This document shows positions 28,475 through 36,896 of a DNA stretch of 64,000 nt, in pieces. Each line of letters starts with the position of its first letter. Position 1 is the stretch's first letter. The DNA is taken from NCBI RefSeq assembly GCF_900111905.1, contig NZ_FOKM01000002.1, positions 248,001 to 312,000 of the forward strand, read 5' to 3'. Under the pieces are notes generated by a model. It had not been told where the DNA came from, made no database searches, and worked only from the letters and a program-made list of their open reading frames with translations. The stretch comes from Rhizobium sp. NFR07. GTDB lineage: Bacteria; Pseudomonadota; Alphaproteobacteria; Rhizobiales; Rhizobiaceae. Position numbers and translations under genes: made by a program.

Positions 28475-29467
28475 CTAGATCCGGCCATCGAAGCGTCCCA
28501 GAAGGGCCGTCCTTGTCGCCTCGTCGACAAAGGCGGCTTCGAGCGCCGTCCGCGTCATCGCATTGATCTCCTCGTCGCTCATGCCCATCGTCTTCGAGGC
28601 GATCTCGTATTCGCGGGCAAGTGAAGTATCGAAGAAGGGCGGATCGTCCGAATTGATGCAGACTTTTACACCGGCGGCTTTGAGCGCCTTGAGCGGATGG
28701 CTGTCAAAATCCGGAAAAACACTGAGCGCGATATTAGAACCGGGGCATACTTCGAGCACGGTGCCGAGTTCGGCCAGCCGCTCGACCAGCGCCGCATCCT
28801 CGATGGCCCGCACTCCGTGTCCGATGCGGCTCGGCTTCACCAGATCCAGCGCATCCGCCACACTGAACGCACCGCAGACCTCGCCGGCATGGATCGTTAA
28901 CCCGAGGCCCGCATCGCGGGCGATATCGAAGGCGCGGGCATAGTCGGCCACCCTTCCCATGCGCTCTTCACCGGCCATGTTGAATCCGGTCACGAGCGGA
29001 TTTTTCGCGCGCGCCGCATATTCCGCCGCCGAGATGACACTCTCCGGCCCGAAATGCCGCTCGCCGGTCACGATGATCCGGGCCTCTATGCCGGTCTTCT
29101 CCTTCGCCGCGACGATGCCGTCGCAAATGCCGGCAAGATAGGCGTCGGCCCCGAGCCCGATCCGGTCGCCGTGATCGGGAGAGACGATGATCTCGCTGTA
29201 GATCGTGTTGATCGCCGCAAGCTCGGTCAGGTAGGTCTCGGTCAGCAGCGCATAGTCGCCTGCCGTCCTGAAGAGGCTCGCGACCGCGTCATAAGCGACG
29301 AGGAATTCCGCAAAATCTCGCCAGACATAGGCGCCGTCACGCAGGATGGCGCTGGTATCGACGCCGTATTTCTCGGCGTGAGCCTTCGTCAGCGCGGGCG
29401 GCGCGGCGCCCTCGATGTGACAATGGATTTCGGCTTTCAGCAGATGTTGCGTCACAGGAAACTCCAT
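28475..29467 (-). CDS. add: Adenosine deaminase
   Basis: A 330-residue amidohydrolase-fold deaminase converting (deoxy)adenosine to (deoxy)inosine. Zinc ligands are '[14 protein letters not shown]' (HxH near residue 15), '[12 protein letters not shown]' (His and catalytic Glu), '[10 protein letters not shown]' and '[11 protein letters not shown]' (Asp pair). ATG 29465-29467 lies inside the end of deoB (16-bp overlap), so translation is coupled. The open frame continues antisense-free to 30235 only because deoB occupies another frame. Inosine made here feeds the purine phosphorylase across the convergent cluster. Confidence 0.92.
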   Translation of the reverse strand: MEFPVTQHLLKAEIHCHIEGAAPPALTKAHAEKYGVDTSAILRDGAYVWRDFAEFLVAYDAVASLFRTAGDYALLTETYLTELAAINTIYSEIIVSPDHGDRIGLGADAYLAGICDGIVAAKEKTGIEARIIVTGERHFGPESVISAAEYAARAKNPLVTGFNMAGEERMGRVADYARAFDIARDAGLGLTIHAGEVCGAFSVADALDLVKPSRIGHGVRAIEDAALVERLAELGTVLEVCPGSNIALSVFPDFDSHPLKALKAAGVKVCINSDDPPFFDTSLAREYEIASKTMGMSDEEINAMTRTALEAAFVDEATRTALLGRFDGRI

Positions 29468-30672
29468 CCATGGCGGCCTGAAGGTATGGAAAGATGTGCG
29501 GCGACGGTCTCGCCGATATCGGCATAGGAGGATCGGATGCCGACCGAGCGGGTGCGGATGCCGGGACCGAAGGCCATGATTGGCACGCGTTCGCGCGTAT
29601 GGTCGGTGCCGCGCCAGGTGGGGTCGCAGCCATGGTCGGCGGTCAGGATGACCAGGTCGCCGGGCTTGAGACGCCGATGCACGTCGGGCAGGCTGAGATC
29701 GAAGGCCTCGAGCGCCGCCGCATAACCCGGCACATCCCGGCGATGGCCGTAGACCATGTCGAAATCGACAAAATTGGTGAAAACCAGATCGCCGTCCTCG
29801 GCCTCGTCCATGGCGGCAAGCGTCGCATCCATCAGCGCGGCATTGCCATTCGCCTTGATGACGCGGGAAATGCCCTGATGGGCGAAGATATCGCCCACCT
29901 TGCCGACGGCATGCACGGTGCGGCCGGCCTCCACCAGCCGGTCGAGCAGGGTCGGCTCCGGCGGCAGGACCGAAAAATCGCGGCGGTTGCCGGTCCGCTC
30001 GAACGTATCCGGCGTTTCGCCGACGAAGGGCCTGGCGATGACGCGGCCGATATTGAGCGGATCGATCAGCCTGCGCACCACCTGGCAAAGATCGATCAGC
30101 CGGTCGAGACCAAAATGAACCTCGTGCGCCGCGATCTGGAACACGCTGTCGCTCGACGTGTAGCAGATCGGCTTGCCGCTGCGGATATGCTCCTCGCCCA
30201 GCTGCGCTATGATCTCGGTACCGGAGGCATGGCAATTGCCCAGTATGCCGGGAACGTCGCCCTCACGGCAGATCGCCTGCACCAGCTCAGGCGGAAAGGC
30301 ATCTCCCTCGCTCGGGAAATATCCCCAGTCGAACATGACGGGTGTTCCGGCAATTTCCCAATGGCCGGAAGGGGTATCCTTGCCGTTGGACAGTTCATTC
30401 GCGGCGCCGTAAAGCCCGAAGAGACGTTCGGGAATTGGCATCCCGGCGGGGTGGCTGCCGCTTGCCAGCTTGGCAATTTCCAGCAGCCCGAGCGAGGACA
30501 TATTGGGCAGTTTCAGCGGTCCCTGCCGCAATCCCGCCCTGTCGGCCGCACCGGCCGCGCAGAACTCGGCGATATGACCAAGCGTATTCGACCCGAGGTC
30601 GCCATAATCTGCCGCATCACGGGCGCCACCGACGCCGAAGGAATCAAGTACGAAGAGGAAGGCACGCGCCAT
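29452..30672 (-). CDS. deoB: Phosphopentomutase
   Basis: A 406-residue alkaline-phosphatase-superfamily mutase interconverting (deoxy)ribose-1- and 5-phosphate. Metal and active-site segments are '[20 protein letters not shown]' at the N-terminus, '[18 protein letters not shown]' and '[19 protein letters not shown]' (catalytic Thr/Ser region). '[18 protein letters not shown]' and '[17 protein letters not shown]' follow. ATG 30670-30672 gives the family length; a TTG at 30678 is 2 codons upstream. First gene of deoB-add-upp. Confidence 0.95.
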   Translation of the reverse strand: MARAFLFVLDSFGVGGARDAADYGDLGSNTLGHIAEFCAAGAADRAGLRQGPLKLPNMSSLGLLEIAKLASGSHPAGMPIPERLFGLYGAANELSNGKDTPSGHWEIAGTPVMFDWGYFPSEGDAFPPELVQAICREGDVPGILGNCHASGTEIIAQLGEEHIRSGKPICYTSSDSVFQIAAHEVHFGLDRLIDLCQVVRRLIDPLNIGRVIARPFVGETPDTFERTGNRRDFSVLPPEPTLLDRLVEAGRTVHAVGKVGDIFAHQGISRVIKANGNAALMDATLAAMDEAEDGDLVFTNFVDFDMVYGHRRDVPGYAAALEAFDLSLPDVHRRLKPGDLVILTADHGCDPTWRGTDHTRERVPIMAFGPGIRTRSVGIRSSYADIGETVAAHLSIPSGRHGWSFL

Positions 30673-30778
30673 CTGCAACCGCTATCTCATTGCCGCATCT
30701 CACGATCTCATGATCGGATTGAATCGCGATACATATAGTTCCGCGACGCGGTTGGCAAAGGTAGCACGTCACAGACGG

Positions 30779-31369
30779 TCAGCAACCGTTGCAGGTGATG
30801 GCGGAGCCGACGCGCTGCCGGTAATAGAATTCACGTCTCAGCGTCATAGTCTGAAGGCTTGCCGGCATGATGCCCGGCATGAACATCAGCAATTGGTGCG
30901 TAACCGACACTTCCGCGCGTACCAGAAAGGTGCTTGCCGAACGCATGTCCGTCGGCACGTTCACGGCGGAGCCGTTGGTATAGGGCCGTGATCCATTCTG
31001 GGCCCAGGACCATGCGACCGTCGGATTGCCGGATGTATCGAGGGTGACACCGGTAATCTTCAACGACAGGTCCTTCGGCGAATAGGGCGTGAAGATCCCG
31101 TTGGTGACGTTGATCATCTGCTGCAGGTCGCTCGGGGTCACCGTGGAAGACTGCGTCACGAGGTCGGCGATGGTGCTTGCCGTGCGTGTCACGCGCTTCG
31201 AGACGCTGAGGCCGATCGTCAGCTCGAACGAGGTGATGTAGAGGCTGAGCAGCAGCGGTGCGATCAACGCGAATTCGACGCCGCCAATACCGCGGACGTC
31301 GTCGCGCAGACGGCCGAGCCGATCGAACAATAGCAGGCTTGAGAGCCTGCGCCGTGCCTTCGGCCCCAT
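30779..31369 (-). CDS. TadE/TadG-family pilus assembly protein (minor pseudopilin)
   Basis: A 196-residue protein with a cytoplasmic basic N-terminus. The TadE-like motif 'GIGGVEFALIAPLLLSLYIT' lies near residue 28 and a periplasmic domain follows ('LSVSKRVTRTASTIADLVTQ'). Such pseudopilins help assemble Flp pili. Its start overlaps the stop of the preceding TadE-like gene by one base (TGATG), so the two are coupled. The in-frame extension to 31672 is antisense-like and not used. Confidence 0.85.
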   Translation of the reverse strand: MGPKARRRLSSLLLFDRLGRLRDDVRGIGGVEFALIAPLLLSLYITSFELTIGLSVSKRVTRTASTIADLVTQSSTVTPSDLQQMINVTNGIFTPYSPKDLSLKITGVTLDTSGNPTVAWSWAQNGSRPYTNGSAVNVPTDMRSASTFLVRAEVSVTHQLLMFMPGIMPASLQTMTLRREFYYRQRVGSAITCNGC

Positions 31370-31998
31370 CACGGATAGTCCTCGTTCTTGAAGACGGAAG
31401 TTTCCACCATCAGGAAATATTTGGATCCCTGGGTCGGGCGGACATTGGAAATATAGGGTCGCAGCAGGTCGGTGATGATGTCCCACTTGTAGTAGGCGCG
31501 CAGCATGTTTTTCGTGCCCGGTCCGCCCGGCGCGTAGGAGATGGAGGTGGCCGAAGTGTCGAGATCGCCGCTGGAATTGATCGGCACGGTTGCAGGCATG
31601 GCCGAAAAATCGGTATAGCTCTTCACATCGATCCACAGCTTGTTCGGCGTGGTTATCTCGGCTTCGCCGCATTGGATCAGGATCGAAATTTCACCACAGA
31701 ACGCACGGCGGAACTTGGTTCTGTCCATGTATGTCGATGCACTGGTGTCGGTAAAGGTGATGTTGCCGGTGCGCAGCTTTCGGCCCATCGTGTCGACCGC
31801 GTTGGCGACCAGCTGCTCGCCCGTATAGGCGACAAAGGTCTCGATGATGGCGAAGACGATCAGGAAGTAGGGGATCGCAAGCAGCGCGAATTCGATGGCC
31901 GCCGCGCCGTCTTTCGATCGGAACAGACGTCTCAGCCCGGATTTCGAGCGGCTTTTCCCGGAAGGACCATCGGCCGTTCCCTTATGATCCTGCTGCAT
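31369..31998 (-). CDS. TadE-family pilus assembly protein (minor pseudopilin)
   Basis: A 209-residue pseudopilin-like protein. A long basic leader precedes the TadE motif 'DGAAAIEFALLAIPYFLIVF' near residue 30, which includes the prepilin-peptidase-type G/A-x4-E context. The periplasmic part contains two cysteines ('FCGEISILIQCGE') that could form a disulfide. It forms an operon with the downstream TadG-like gene and is transcribed away from the pilA/cpa operon. Confidence 0.88.
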   Translation of the reverse strand: MQQDHKGTADGPSGKSRSKSGLRRLFRSKDGAAAIEFALLAIPYFLIVFAIIETFVAYTGEQLVANAVDTMGRKLRTGNITFTDTSASTYMDRTKFRRAFCGEISILIQCGEAEITTPNKLWIDVKSYTDFSAMPATVPINSSGDLDTSATSISYAPGGPGTKNMLRAYYKWDIITDLLRPYISNVRPTQGSKYFLMVETSVFKNEDYP

Positions 31999-32096
31999 GT
32001 CTTCCTTCCGGCGAACGGCGGGAGTAGGCAGCGACCATACTCAACGAATATTGAAAATCCGTTTCCCGACTGATGCAAATTGGTGCAAATCGCCGG

Positions 32097-32492
32097 TCAG
32101 GGCGTGGCGCTCTTGGCTTCCACGTGCTGTTCGCAATTCGGGGTGCAGGAAAGAACCGAGCGTTCGGTTTGCTTGAACACGCGCACCGTGTTGCCCTCGT
32201 CGATGGACACAAGCACGCGTTCGTCTGCAATGGCATTGCCGTCGGCATCGAGCAGGACCAGATTGGTGGTGCCGAAGCTGCGGCCGGTCAGCACGATTGT
32301 GGTCGGATCGGCCACCGTCGCATCCGCCACTTCCGCATTACCGACGATCACCTTGGCGACCGGCCGATCGAGCTTCAGCACGCGCGCGTGATTCATGAAT
32401 ACGCGCAGCAGATCCTGGTCCTCGGCGGCATAGGCGGTCGAGATGACACAGGTAGCGGCGATGAATGCGGTCAGCATGCGACGGAGCGCCAT
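32097..32492 (-). CDS. Stand-alone pilus/secretin N-terminal-domain protein
   Basis: A 131-residue exported protein. A Sec signal (MALRRMLTAFIAATCVISTAYA) is followed by one copy of the 'pilus formation protein N-terminal' domain found at the front of CpaC secretins: 'VLKLDRPVAKVIVGNAEVAD', 'ATVADPTTIVLTGRSFGTTN', 'LVLLDAD'. The secretin barrel is absent. Two cysteines near the C-terminus ('SCTPNCEQ') may be disulfide-bonded. It lies between the TadE genes and pilA, and probably interacts with the CpaC ring. Confidence 0.82.
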   Translation of the reverse strand: MALRRMLTAFIAATCVISTAYAAEDQDLLRVFMNHARVLKLDRPVAKVIVGNAEVADATVADPTTIVLTGRSFGTTNLVLLDADGNAIADERVLVSIDEGNTVRVFKQTERSVLSCTPNCEQHVEAKSATP

Positions 32493-32879
32493 GAAAGTCC
32501 CCGGACGAAATTCTTTGATTAATAAGGATGACGCCGAATGGTGAATGAAGCTTTAAGTCGGAGCGGCTGTCCCGAAATCGTTTGATATTAATATGTTAGT
32601 AGTTTCTAACGTTACAATATCGGGCCCGCTGCGATGGCGTCGAAACTGTGATAAAATATCGCTTTTACAGCGCTTAAGCAGTGCTTGGCACATGGATCGC
32701 ATTTGAGTGATTTTAATGACGAAACGCTCACCATCCAATATGACTTGCTCCACTTAAGACATTGTTAATCTTGTTCTTTAAGTGGATGGCAATCGTCCTA
32801 ATGTAGTTTTCAGTCATCCGAGCAACGGCAACAGTTGTCGGGAAGTGCTGAACAACAAGTTTGGAAATAGGAGAGCCTC
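32493..32879. promoter_or_regulatory. 387-bp AT-rich control region upstream of pilA
   Basis: No credible gene. It is visibly AT-richer than its surroundings. It holds a candidate CtrA box at 32754-32768 and an 8-bp inverted repeat (CCACTTAA at 32750-32757 with TTAAGTGG at 32778-32785). A sequence fitting the sigma-54 GG-N10-GC pattern lies at 32686-32701 (TGGCACATGGATCGCA). The divergent minus-strand pilus gene starts at its left edge, so both promoters probably lie here. The pilA RBS GGAGAGCCTC is at its right end. Confidence 0.6.
32754..32768 (+). promoter_or_regulatory. Candidate CtrA-binding box TTAA-N7-TTAA
   Basis: TTAA-GACATTG-TTAA matches the full CtrA recognition pattern exactly and lies 112-126 bp upstream of the pilA start. 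CtrA directly activates pilA in Caulobacter, so cell-cycle control of pili is plausible here. Not tested. Confidence 0.55.
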
Positions 32880-33071
32880 ATGTCCAAGATTTTCGCTCGT
32901 TTTCGTAAGGATGAATCTGGTGCGACTGCCATCGAGTATGGTCTGATTGCAGCGCTCATCTCCGTCGCCCTGATCGCTGGCGCCTCGACTCTCGGCAACA
33001 ACATTGCCAACACGTTCACGACTCTCTCTGGCAAGATGAGCGCCGCGAACACCACTGCTGCCGGCCGATAA
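32880..33071 (+). CDS. pilA: Flp-family type IVb pilin
   Basis: A 63-residue prepilin, the major subunit of Tad/Flp adhesive pili. The leader 'FARFRKDESGATAIEYGLIA' contains the cleavage G and the Flp signature with Glu+5 and Tyr+6 (ATAIEYGLI). A single hydrophobic helix, 'ALISVALIAGASTLG', and a short hydrophilic tail follow. RBS GGAGAGCCTC. It is followed by a hairpin, then by cpaA, the likely prepilin peptidase. A long, apparently regulated upstream region fits a highly expressed pilin. Confidence 0.95.
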   Translation: MSKIFARFRKDESGATAIEYGLIAALISVALIAGASTLGNNIANTFTTLSGKMSAANTTAAGR

Positions 33072-33104
33072 TCGGCGCCAGGTTCGGCACGATGACAACG
33101 GTTC

Positions 33105-33126
33105 AAGCCGCCCTGTGGGGCGGCTT
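33105..33126 (+). terminator. Hairpin after pilA
   Basis: A 9-bp perfect stem (AAGCCGCCC at 33105-33113 with GGGCGGCTT at 33118-33126), loop TGTG. No U-tract follows. It probably stabilises or attenuates the pilA transcript so that pilin exceeds the assembly proteins. Confidence 0.6.
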
Positions 33127-33175
33127 ATATCCGTTTCAGTCGAAGCGCTGATCGTATTGCAAGAAAGATCCGTCC

Positions 33176-33697
33176 ATGCTGGGTGAAGTGGTTGCCCTTG
33201 CCGTGCTGATCTCTCTACCCGTCGCGCTGCTCTGGGCGGCTGTGACGGACTTCCTGACGATGACCATTTCCAACCGGATTTCGATCGGGCTGGTTTGCGC
33301 CTTCGTCATCCTTGCGCCGCTCGTTGGCCTTTCGCTCGGCGAAATGGGCTTGAGCCTGGCGGCTGCAACTTGCGTATTCCTGGTCTGTTTTGCTCTCTTC
33401 GCGGCCAATGTCATGGGCGGCGGCGATGCAAAGATCCTGACCGCAGCGAGCCTCTGGTTCGGCCTGACGCCCGCACTCATCAGCTTTCTGGTCTATGTCG
33501 CTTATGCCGGCGGCGTGGTGACTTTGCTTTTCCTTCTTCTGCGCTGGCGCGCATCCGCGGTGCTCGCCATGGGCATTCCGCTGCCCATGTCCGTCGTCGA
33601 AGCCAGGAAGATACCCTATGGCATCGCCATCGCAATCGGGGGTATTCTGGCATTTCCGTATGCACCCATGGCGCTTATGGCCCTGCAGTCATTCTGA
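33176..33697 (+). CDS. cpaA: Prepilin peptidase CpaA/TadV
   Basis: A 173-residue A24-family aspartic peptidase with about six helices. Catalytic aspartates lie in 'LLWAAVTDFLTMTISNR' (first Asp near residue 25) and 'NVMGGGDAKILTAASLW' (GxGD motif, about residue 84). The short CpaA type lacks the N-methylation domain of PilD. It would cleave the PilA and TadE/G leaders. It lies between pilA and cpaB. Confidence 0.92.
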   Translation: MLGEVVALAVLISLPVALLWAAVTDFLTMTISNRISIGLVCAFVILAPLVGLSLGEMGLSLAAATCVFLVCFALFAANVMGGGDAKILTAASLWFGLTPALISFLVYVAYAGGVVTLLFLLLRWRASAVLAMGIPLPMSVVEARKIPYGIAIAIGGILAFPYAPMALMALQSF

Positions 33698-33721
33698 AGT
33701 TAAAGCTCTAGCAATACTGCA

Positions 33722-33753
33722 TTAACCAGAATTGTAAGCATCCCATTAACCAT
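33722..33753 (+). promoter_or_regulatory. Candidate CtrA half-sites between cpaA and cpaB
   Basis: TTAACCA at 33722-33728 and TTAACCAT at 33746-33753 lie in the 114-bp cpaA-cpaB gap. TTAACCAT-type octamers are recognised by CtrA in alphaproteobacteria. They could mark an internal promoter for cpaB onward. Assignment is by motif only. Confidence 0.35.
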
Positions 33754-33811
33754 AAGTACACCATTGCGGCCCATCCTGCGGAGAAGTTTAAGATTCTTCC
33801 AGGAAGAGGCA

Positions 33812-34618
33812 ATGAAGCCCGCTCGCATCATCATTCTCGCGGTGGCCGTCGTGGCCGCAGGCCTCGCCGGCCTGCTGGCCATGAGCCTTACTGGCAATCG
33901 GCCTGAACAGCTGGTGGAAACGGTCGTCGAAAGGGCGCCGACCGTGCGCGTGCTCGTATCTGCCGAAAACCTGCCTGTCGGCAGCCGGCTGAACGAGAAC
34001 ACTCTTCAGTGGCTCGACTGGCCGAAGGACGGCATTGCCGAAGGCTTCATCACCAACGAAGCCCGCCCGGATGCCGTGAAGGAGCTTGAAGGATCCGTCG
34101 TCCGCCTTCCCATCTTCAAGGGCGAGCCTATTCGTTCGGAAAAGGTTGCGGATTCATCGAGCCGCATCATGTCGTCGCTGCTTCCCTCCGGCAAGCGCGC
34201 CGTGGCGACCGAGATCTCGGTTGCGACCGGCGCAGGCGGCTTCGTCCTGCCGAACGACCGCGTCGACGTGATCATGGTTCGCGCCGACAAGGATGGCGGC
34301 GGTGCCTTCATCACCGAAAACGTCCTGAACAATGTCCGTGTGCTCGCCATCGACCAGAACATCCAGGAAGCGCCGGACGGCAGCAAGTCCGTTGTCGGCA
34401 CCACCGCGACGCTGGAACTGACGCCGGATCAGGCGAAGGTCATCGTTGTGGCCCAGCAGATGGCGGATCGGCTGACGCTTGCCTTGCGCTCGGTCGCCGA
34501 CGCCCAGGAGGCGGATACGCAAGGGGCGGATTACCTCCTGCACGGTGGGGGCAAGTCGGACATCCAGGTCATCAAGTCGGGATCGATCATCACCGGCTCG
34601 ACACAGCAGGCGAAGTGA
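33812..34618 (+). CDS. cpaB: Flp pilus assembly protein CpaB
   Basis: A 268-residue periplasmic pilus assembly protein anchored by an N-terminal helix ('IIILAVAVVAAGLAGLLAM'). The SAF domain is visible as 'VRVLVSAENLPVGSRLNENT' near residue 50. The RcpC/CpaB domain follows ('RAVATEISVATGAGGFVLPN', 'TATLELTPDQAKVIVVAQQ'). The start is ATG 33812 with AGGAAGAGGCA upstream; the longer frame from 33764 is not needed. It works with the CpaC secretin at the outer membrane. Confidence 0.93.
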   Translation: MKPARIIILAVAVVAAGLAGLLAMSLTGNRPEQLVETVVERAPTVRVLVSAENLPVGSRLNENTLQWLDWPKDGIAEGFITNEARPDAVKELEGSVVRLPIFKGEPIRSEKVADSSSRIMSSLLPSGKRAVATEISVATGAGGFVLPNDRVDVIMVRADKDGGGAFITENVLNNVRVLAIDQNIQEAPDGSKSVVGTTATLELTPDQAKVIVVAQQMADRLTLALRSVADAQEADTQGADYLLHGGGKSDIQVIKSGSIITGSTQQAK

Positions 34619-34631
34619 ACGGAGCGGTAAC

Positions 34632-36122
34632 GTGGGTAGTTTGAAAAGCAAAACTCGTGGAGCCGCATCCGTGGGGCTGGCACTTTGCCTGACCCTTTCC
34701 GGCGTTCCGGGAGGTTTCGCTCCGGGCACGCTCGATGGCATTCTGACGGTTCGCGATGCGGCTGCCGCCGATAGCGGTGTGATCCGTATCGCCCAGGGCG
34801 GCGTCGGCGCCAAGCGCCGGCTTTCGCTCGGCTTGAACAAGGCACTGGTCATCGATCTGCCTTCCGATGCGCACGACATTCTTGTCGCAGACCCATCCAT
34901 GGCGGATGCCGTCACCCGCACATCGCGCCGCATCTACCTGTTCGGCAAGACCGTCGGCCAGACCAACATTTTCGTCTTCGGCCCGAATGGTGAGGAAATC
35001 GTCACCCTCGAAGTCGCGATTGAACGCGACATCTCCGGCCTGGAAGAAAATCTTCGTCGTTTCATTCCGGATTCCAATATCAAGGTCGAGATCATCTCCG
35101 ACAATATCGTGCTGAGCGGTAGCGTGAGGACGCCGCAGGATTCGGCCAAGGCGGTACAGCTTGCCGGGATCTTCCTGAAGGGCGGCGAGGCCACCACGCG
35201 CACGGAAACGGCGACGGGCAGCAATGGCGGGGGGGCTGCCATTTTTGCCGAAGGACGCCAGCAGTCGCAGATCCAGAACATGCTGACTGTCGAGGGCGAG
35301 GACCAGGTCACGCTGAAGGTCACCGTCGCCGAAGTACGGCGCGAGATCATCAAGCAGCTCGGTTTCGACAACAATTTCGCCCGCAACAGCACGTCCCGGA
35401 ACGCGCTCGACGTTCTGAACTTCGCCACCGGCGCCGGCGGTGTGACGGGCACCATTTCCGCTGATATCGGTAAGCTGGGCATCGATACCGTCCTCAGCGC
35501 GCTGGAACAGGCCAATGCCATCCGCACGCTGGCAGAACCGACGCTTACGGCGATCTCTGGCCAGGCAGCCACCTTCAATTCAGGCGGCGAACGTCTCTAT
35601 ACGACCACGGGTGTCGACGGCGTGACCACGGTCACGACCTACGAATACGGCATCTCGCTCGGCTTCACGCCGACGGTTCTCTCTTCTGGCCGCATCAGCC
35701 TCAAGATCCAGACCCGCGTGTCGGAACCGGTCGCCAGCACCACCAGCGTCGAATATCGCAAGCGCGACGCGGAAACGACGGTCGAATTGCCCTCCGGCGG
35801 TTCTATCGCGCTCGCCGGCCTGATCCGCGACGATATCCAGCAGAACATGAGCGGCACACCCGTCGCCTCAAAGGTTCCGTTGATCGGCGCGCTCTTCCGC
35901 GAGAAGCGTTATGAGCGCAACGAGACGGAACTAGTGATCATCGCGACGCCCTATCTGGTCCGCCCGGTGGCGCGCAATGAACTGTCCCGCCCGGACGACA
36001 ATTTCCAGCCGGCCAGTGACGCCGAAAGCGTCTTCCTTGGTCGCGTCAACAAGATCTACGGCCGCAAGGAGGCGCCGCCGCCGGCACCTTACCAGGGCAA
36101 TGTCGGGTTCATCTACAAATGA
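34632..36122 (+). CDS. cpaC: Outer-membrane secretin CpaC/RcpA
   Basis: A 496-residue secretin forming the outer-membrane pore for Flp pili. The signal-like N-terminus leads into the pilus N-domain ('KALVIDLPSDAHDILVADPS', 'TSRRIYLFGKTVGQTNIFVF'), then a BON-like segment ('IKVEIISDNIVLSGSVRTPQ'). The secretin domain follows ('ANAIRTLAEPTLTAISGQAA', 'SGGSIALAGLIRDD', 'VPLIGALFREKRYERNETEL'). The start is GTG 34632 with GGAGCGGTAAC upstream; the ATG of the longer frame lies inside cpaB. It overlaps cpaD by 4 bp. Confidence 0.93.
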   Translation: MGSLKSKTRGAASVGLALCLTLSGVPGGFAPGTLDGILTVRDAAAADSGVIRIAQGGVGAKRRLSLGLNKALVIDLPSDAHDILVADPSMADAVTRTSRRIYLFGKTVGQTNIFVFGPNGEEIVTLEVAIERDISGLEENLRRFIPDSNIKVEIISDNIVLSGSVRTPQDSAKAVQLAGIFLKGGEATTRTETATGSNGGGAAIFAEGRQQSQIQNMLTVEGEDQVTLKVTVAEVRREIIKQLGFDNNFARNSTSRNALDVLNFATGAGGVTGTISADIGKLGIDTVLSALEQANAIRTLAEPTLTAISGQAATFNSGGERLYTTTGVDGVTTVTTYEYGISLGFTPTVLSSGRISLKIQTRVSEPVASTTSVEYRKRDAETTVELPSGGSIALAGLIRDDIQQNMSGTPVASKVPLIGALFREKRYERNETELVIIATPYLVRPVARNELSRPDDNFQPASDAESVFLGRVNKIYGRKEAPPPAPYQGNVGFIYK

Positions 36123-36865
36123 CCAGAAACCTCAAGCCCTACCCGTTCGGCGACGTTTACCCGCAGGAAAGGCATCCTTCCATGGATCCGCGAGACAGAA
36201 AGACCATATCCGGAAGCCGCGCCTTCCCCATCGCCGTTGTGATCGGCCTTGCGGCGGCGCTCTCCGGTTGCGCGGGCAAGGACAGCATGAGCACGGGCTC
36301 CCTGCCGGATGACTACCGCACGCGCCACCCGATCGTCGTCGGAGAGGCCGAAAAGACGATGGATATCCCGGTCGCAGCCGGTGACTCCAGGCTGACCCGC
36401 GGCCAGGAAGAGGTCATTGCCGGCTTCGTCGCCGAATATCGCCGCTCCGCGAACGGCATCATCCAGATCATCACGCCGCGCGGCTCCGCCAATGAAGGCG
36501 CGGCTTCTGCTGCCGCCTCTTCCATGCGTCGCATGATGGTGAAGATGGGCGTGCCGAAGGAAAAGATCCTGCAGTCCGGCTTCCAGGCCGATTTCGGCGA
36601 ATCCGCGCCCGTGCGCCTGAGCTATGTGGCGATCGCCGCCAAGGCAGGCCCCTGCGGGGAATGGCCGGCCGACATGACGCTGAACACGTTCAGCAACAAG
36701 AACTATTACAATTTCGGCTGCGCAAACCAGAGCAACCTCGCCGCTCAGATGGCAAATCCGAGCGACGTTCTCGGGCCGCGCCGCATGACGCCGCCCGATG
36801 GCGAGCAGCGTGGCCAGGTCATCGAGAATTATCGCGGCGCCTTCACCGAGCTGGAGGACAATTGA
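36119..36865 (+). CDS. cpaD: Pilus assembly lipoprotein CpaD
   Basis: A 248-residue CpaD-family protein. The lipobox 'LAAALSGCAG' near residue 51 indicates lipidation. The conserved CpaD body 'HPIVVGEAEKTMDIPVAAGD', 'LTRGQEEVIAGFVAEYR' and 'NNFGCANQSNLAAQ'-type region follows (here 'YYNFGCANQSNLAAQMANPS'). The ATG at 36119 overlaps the cpaC stop. ATG 36182, preceded by AGGAAAGG, would give a tighter signal peptide and is a serious alternative. It is probably a pilotin or partner for the secretin. Confidence 0.9.
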   Translation: MTRNLKPYPFGDVYPQERHPSMDPRDRKTISGSRAFPIAVVIGLAAALSGCAGKDSMSTGSLPDDYRTRHPIVVGEAEKTMDIPVAAGDSRLTRGQEEVIAGFVAEYRRSANGIIQIITPRGSANEGAASAAASSMRRMMVKMGVPKEKILQSGFQADFGESAPVRLSYVAIAAKAGPCGEWPADMTLNTFSNKNYYNFGCANQSNLAAQMANPSDVLGPRRMTPPDGEQRGQVIENYRGAFTELEDN

Positions 36866-36896
36866 TGAGCCGGTCGAACGGTTGGAGCGTGATGCG

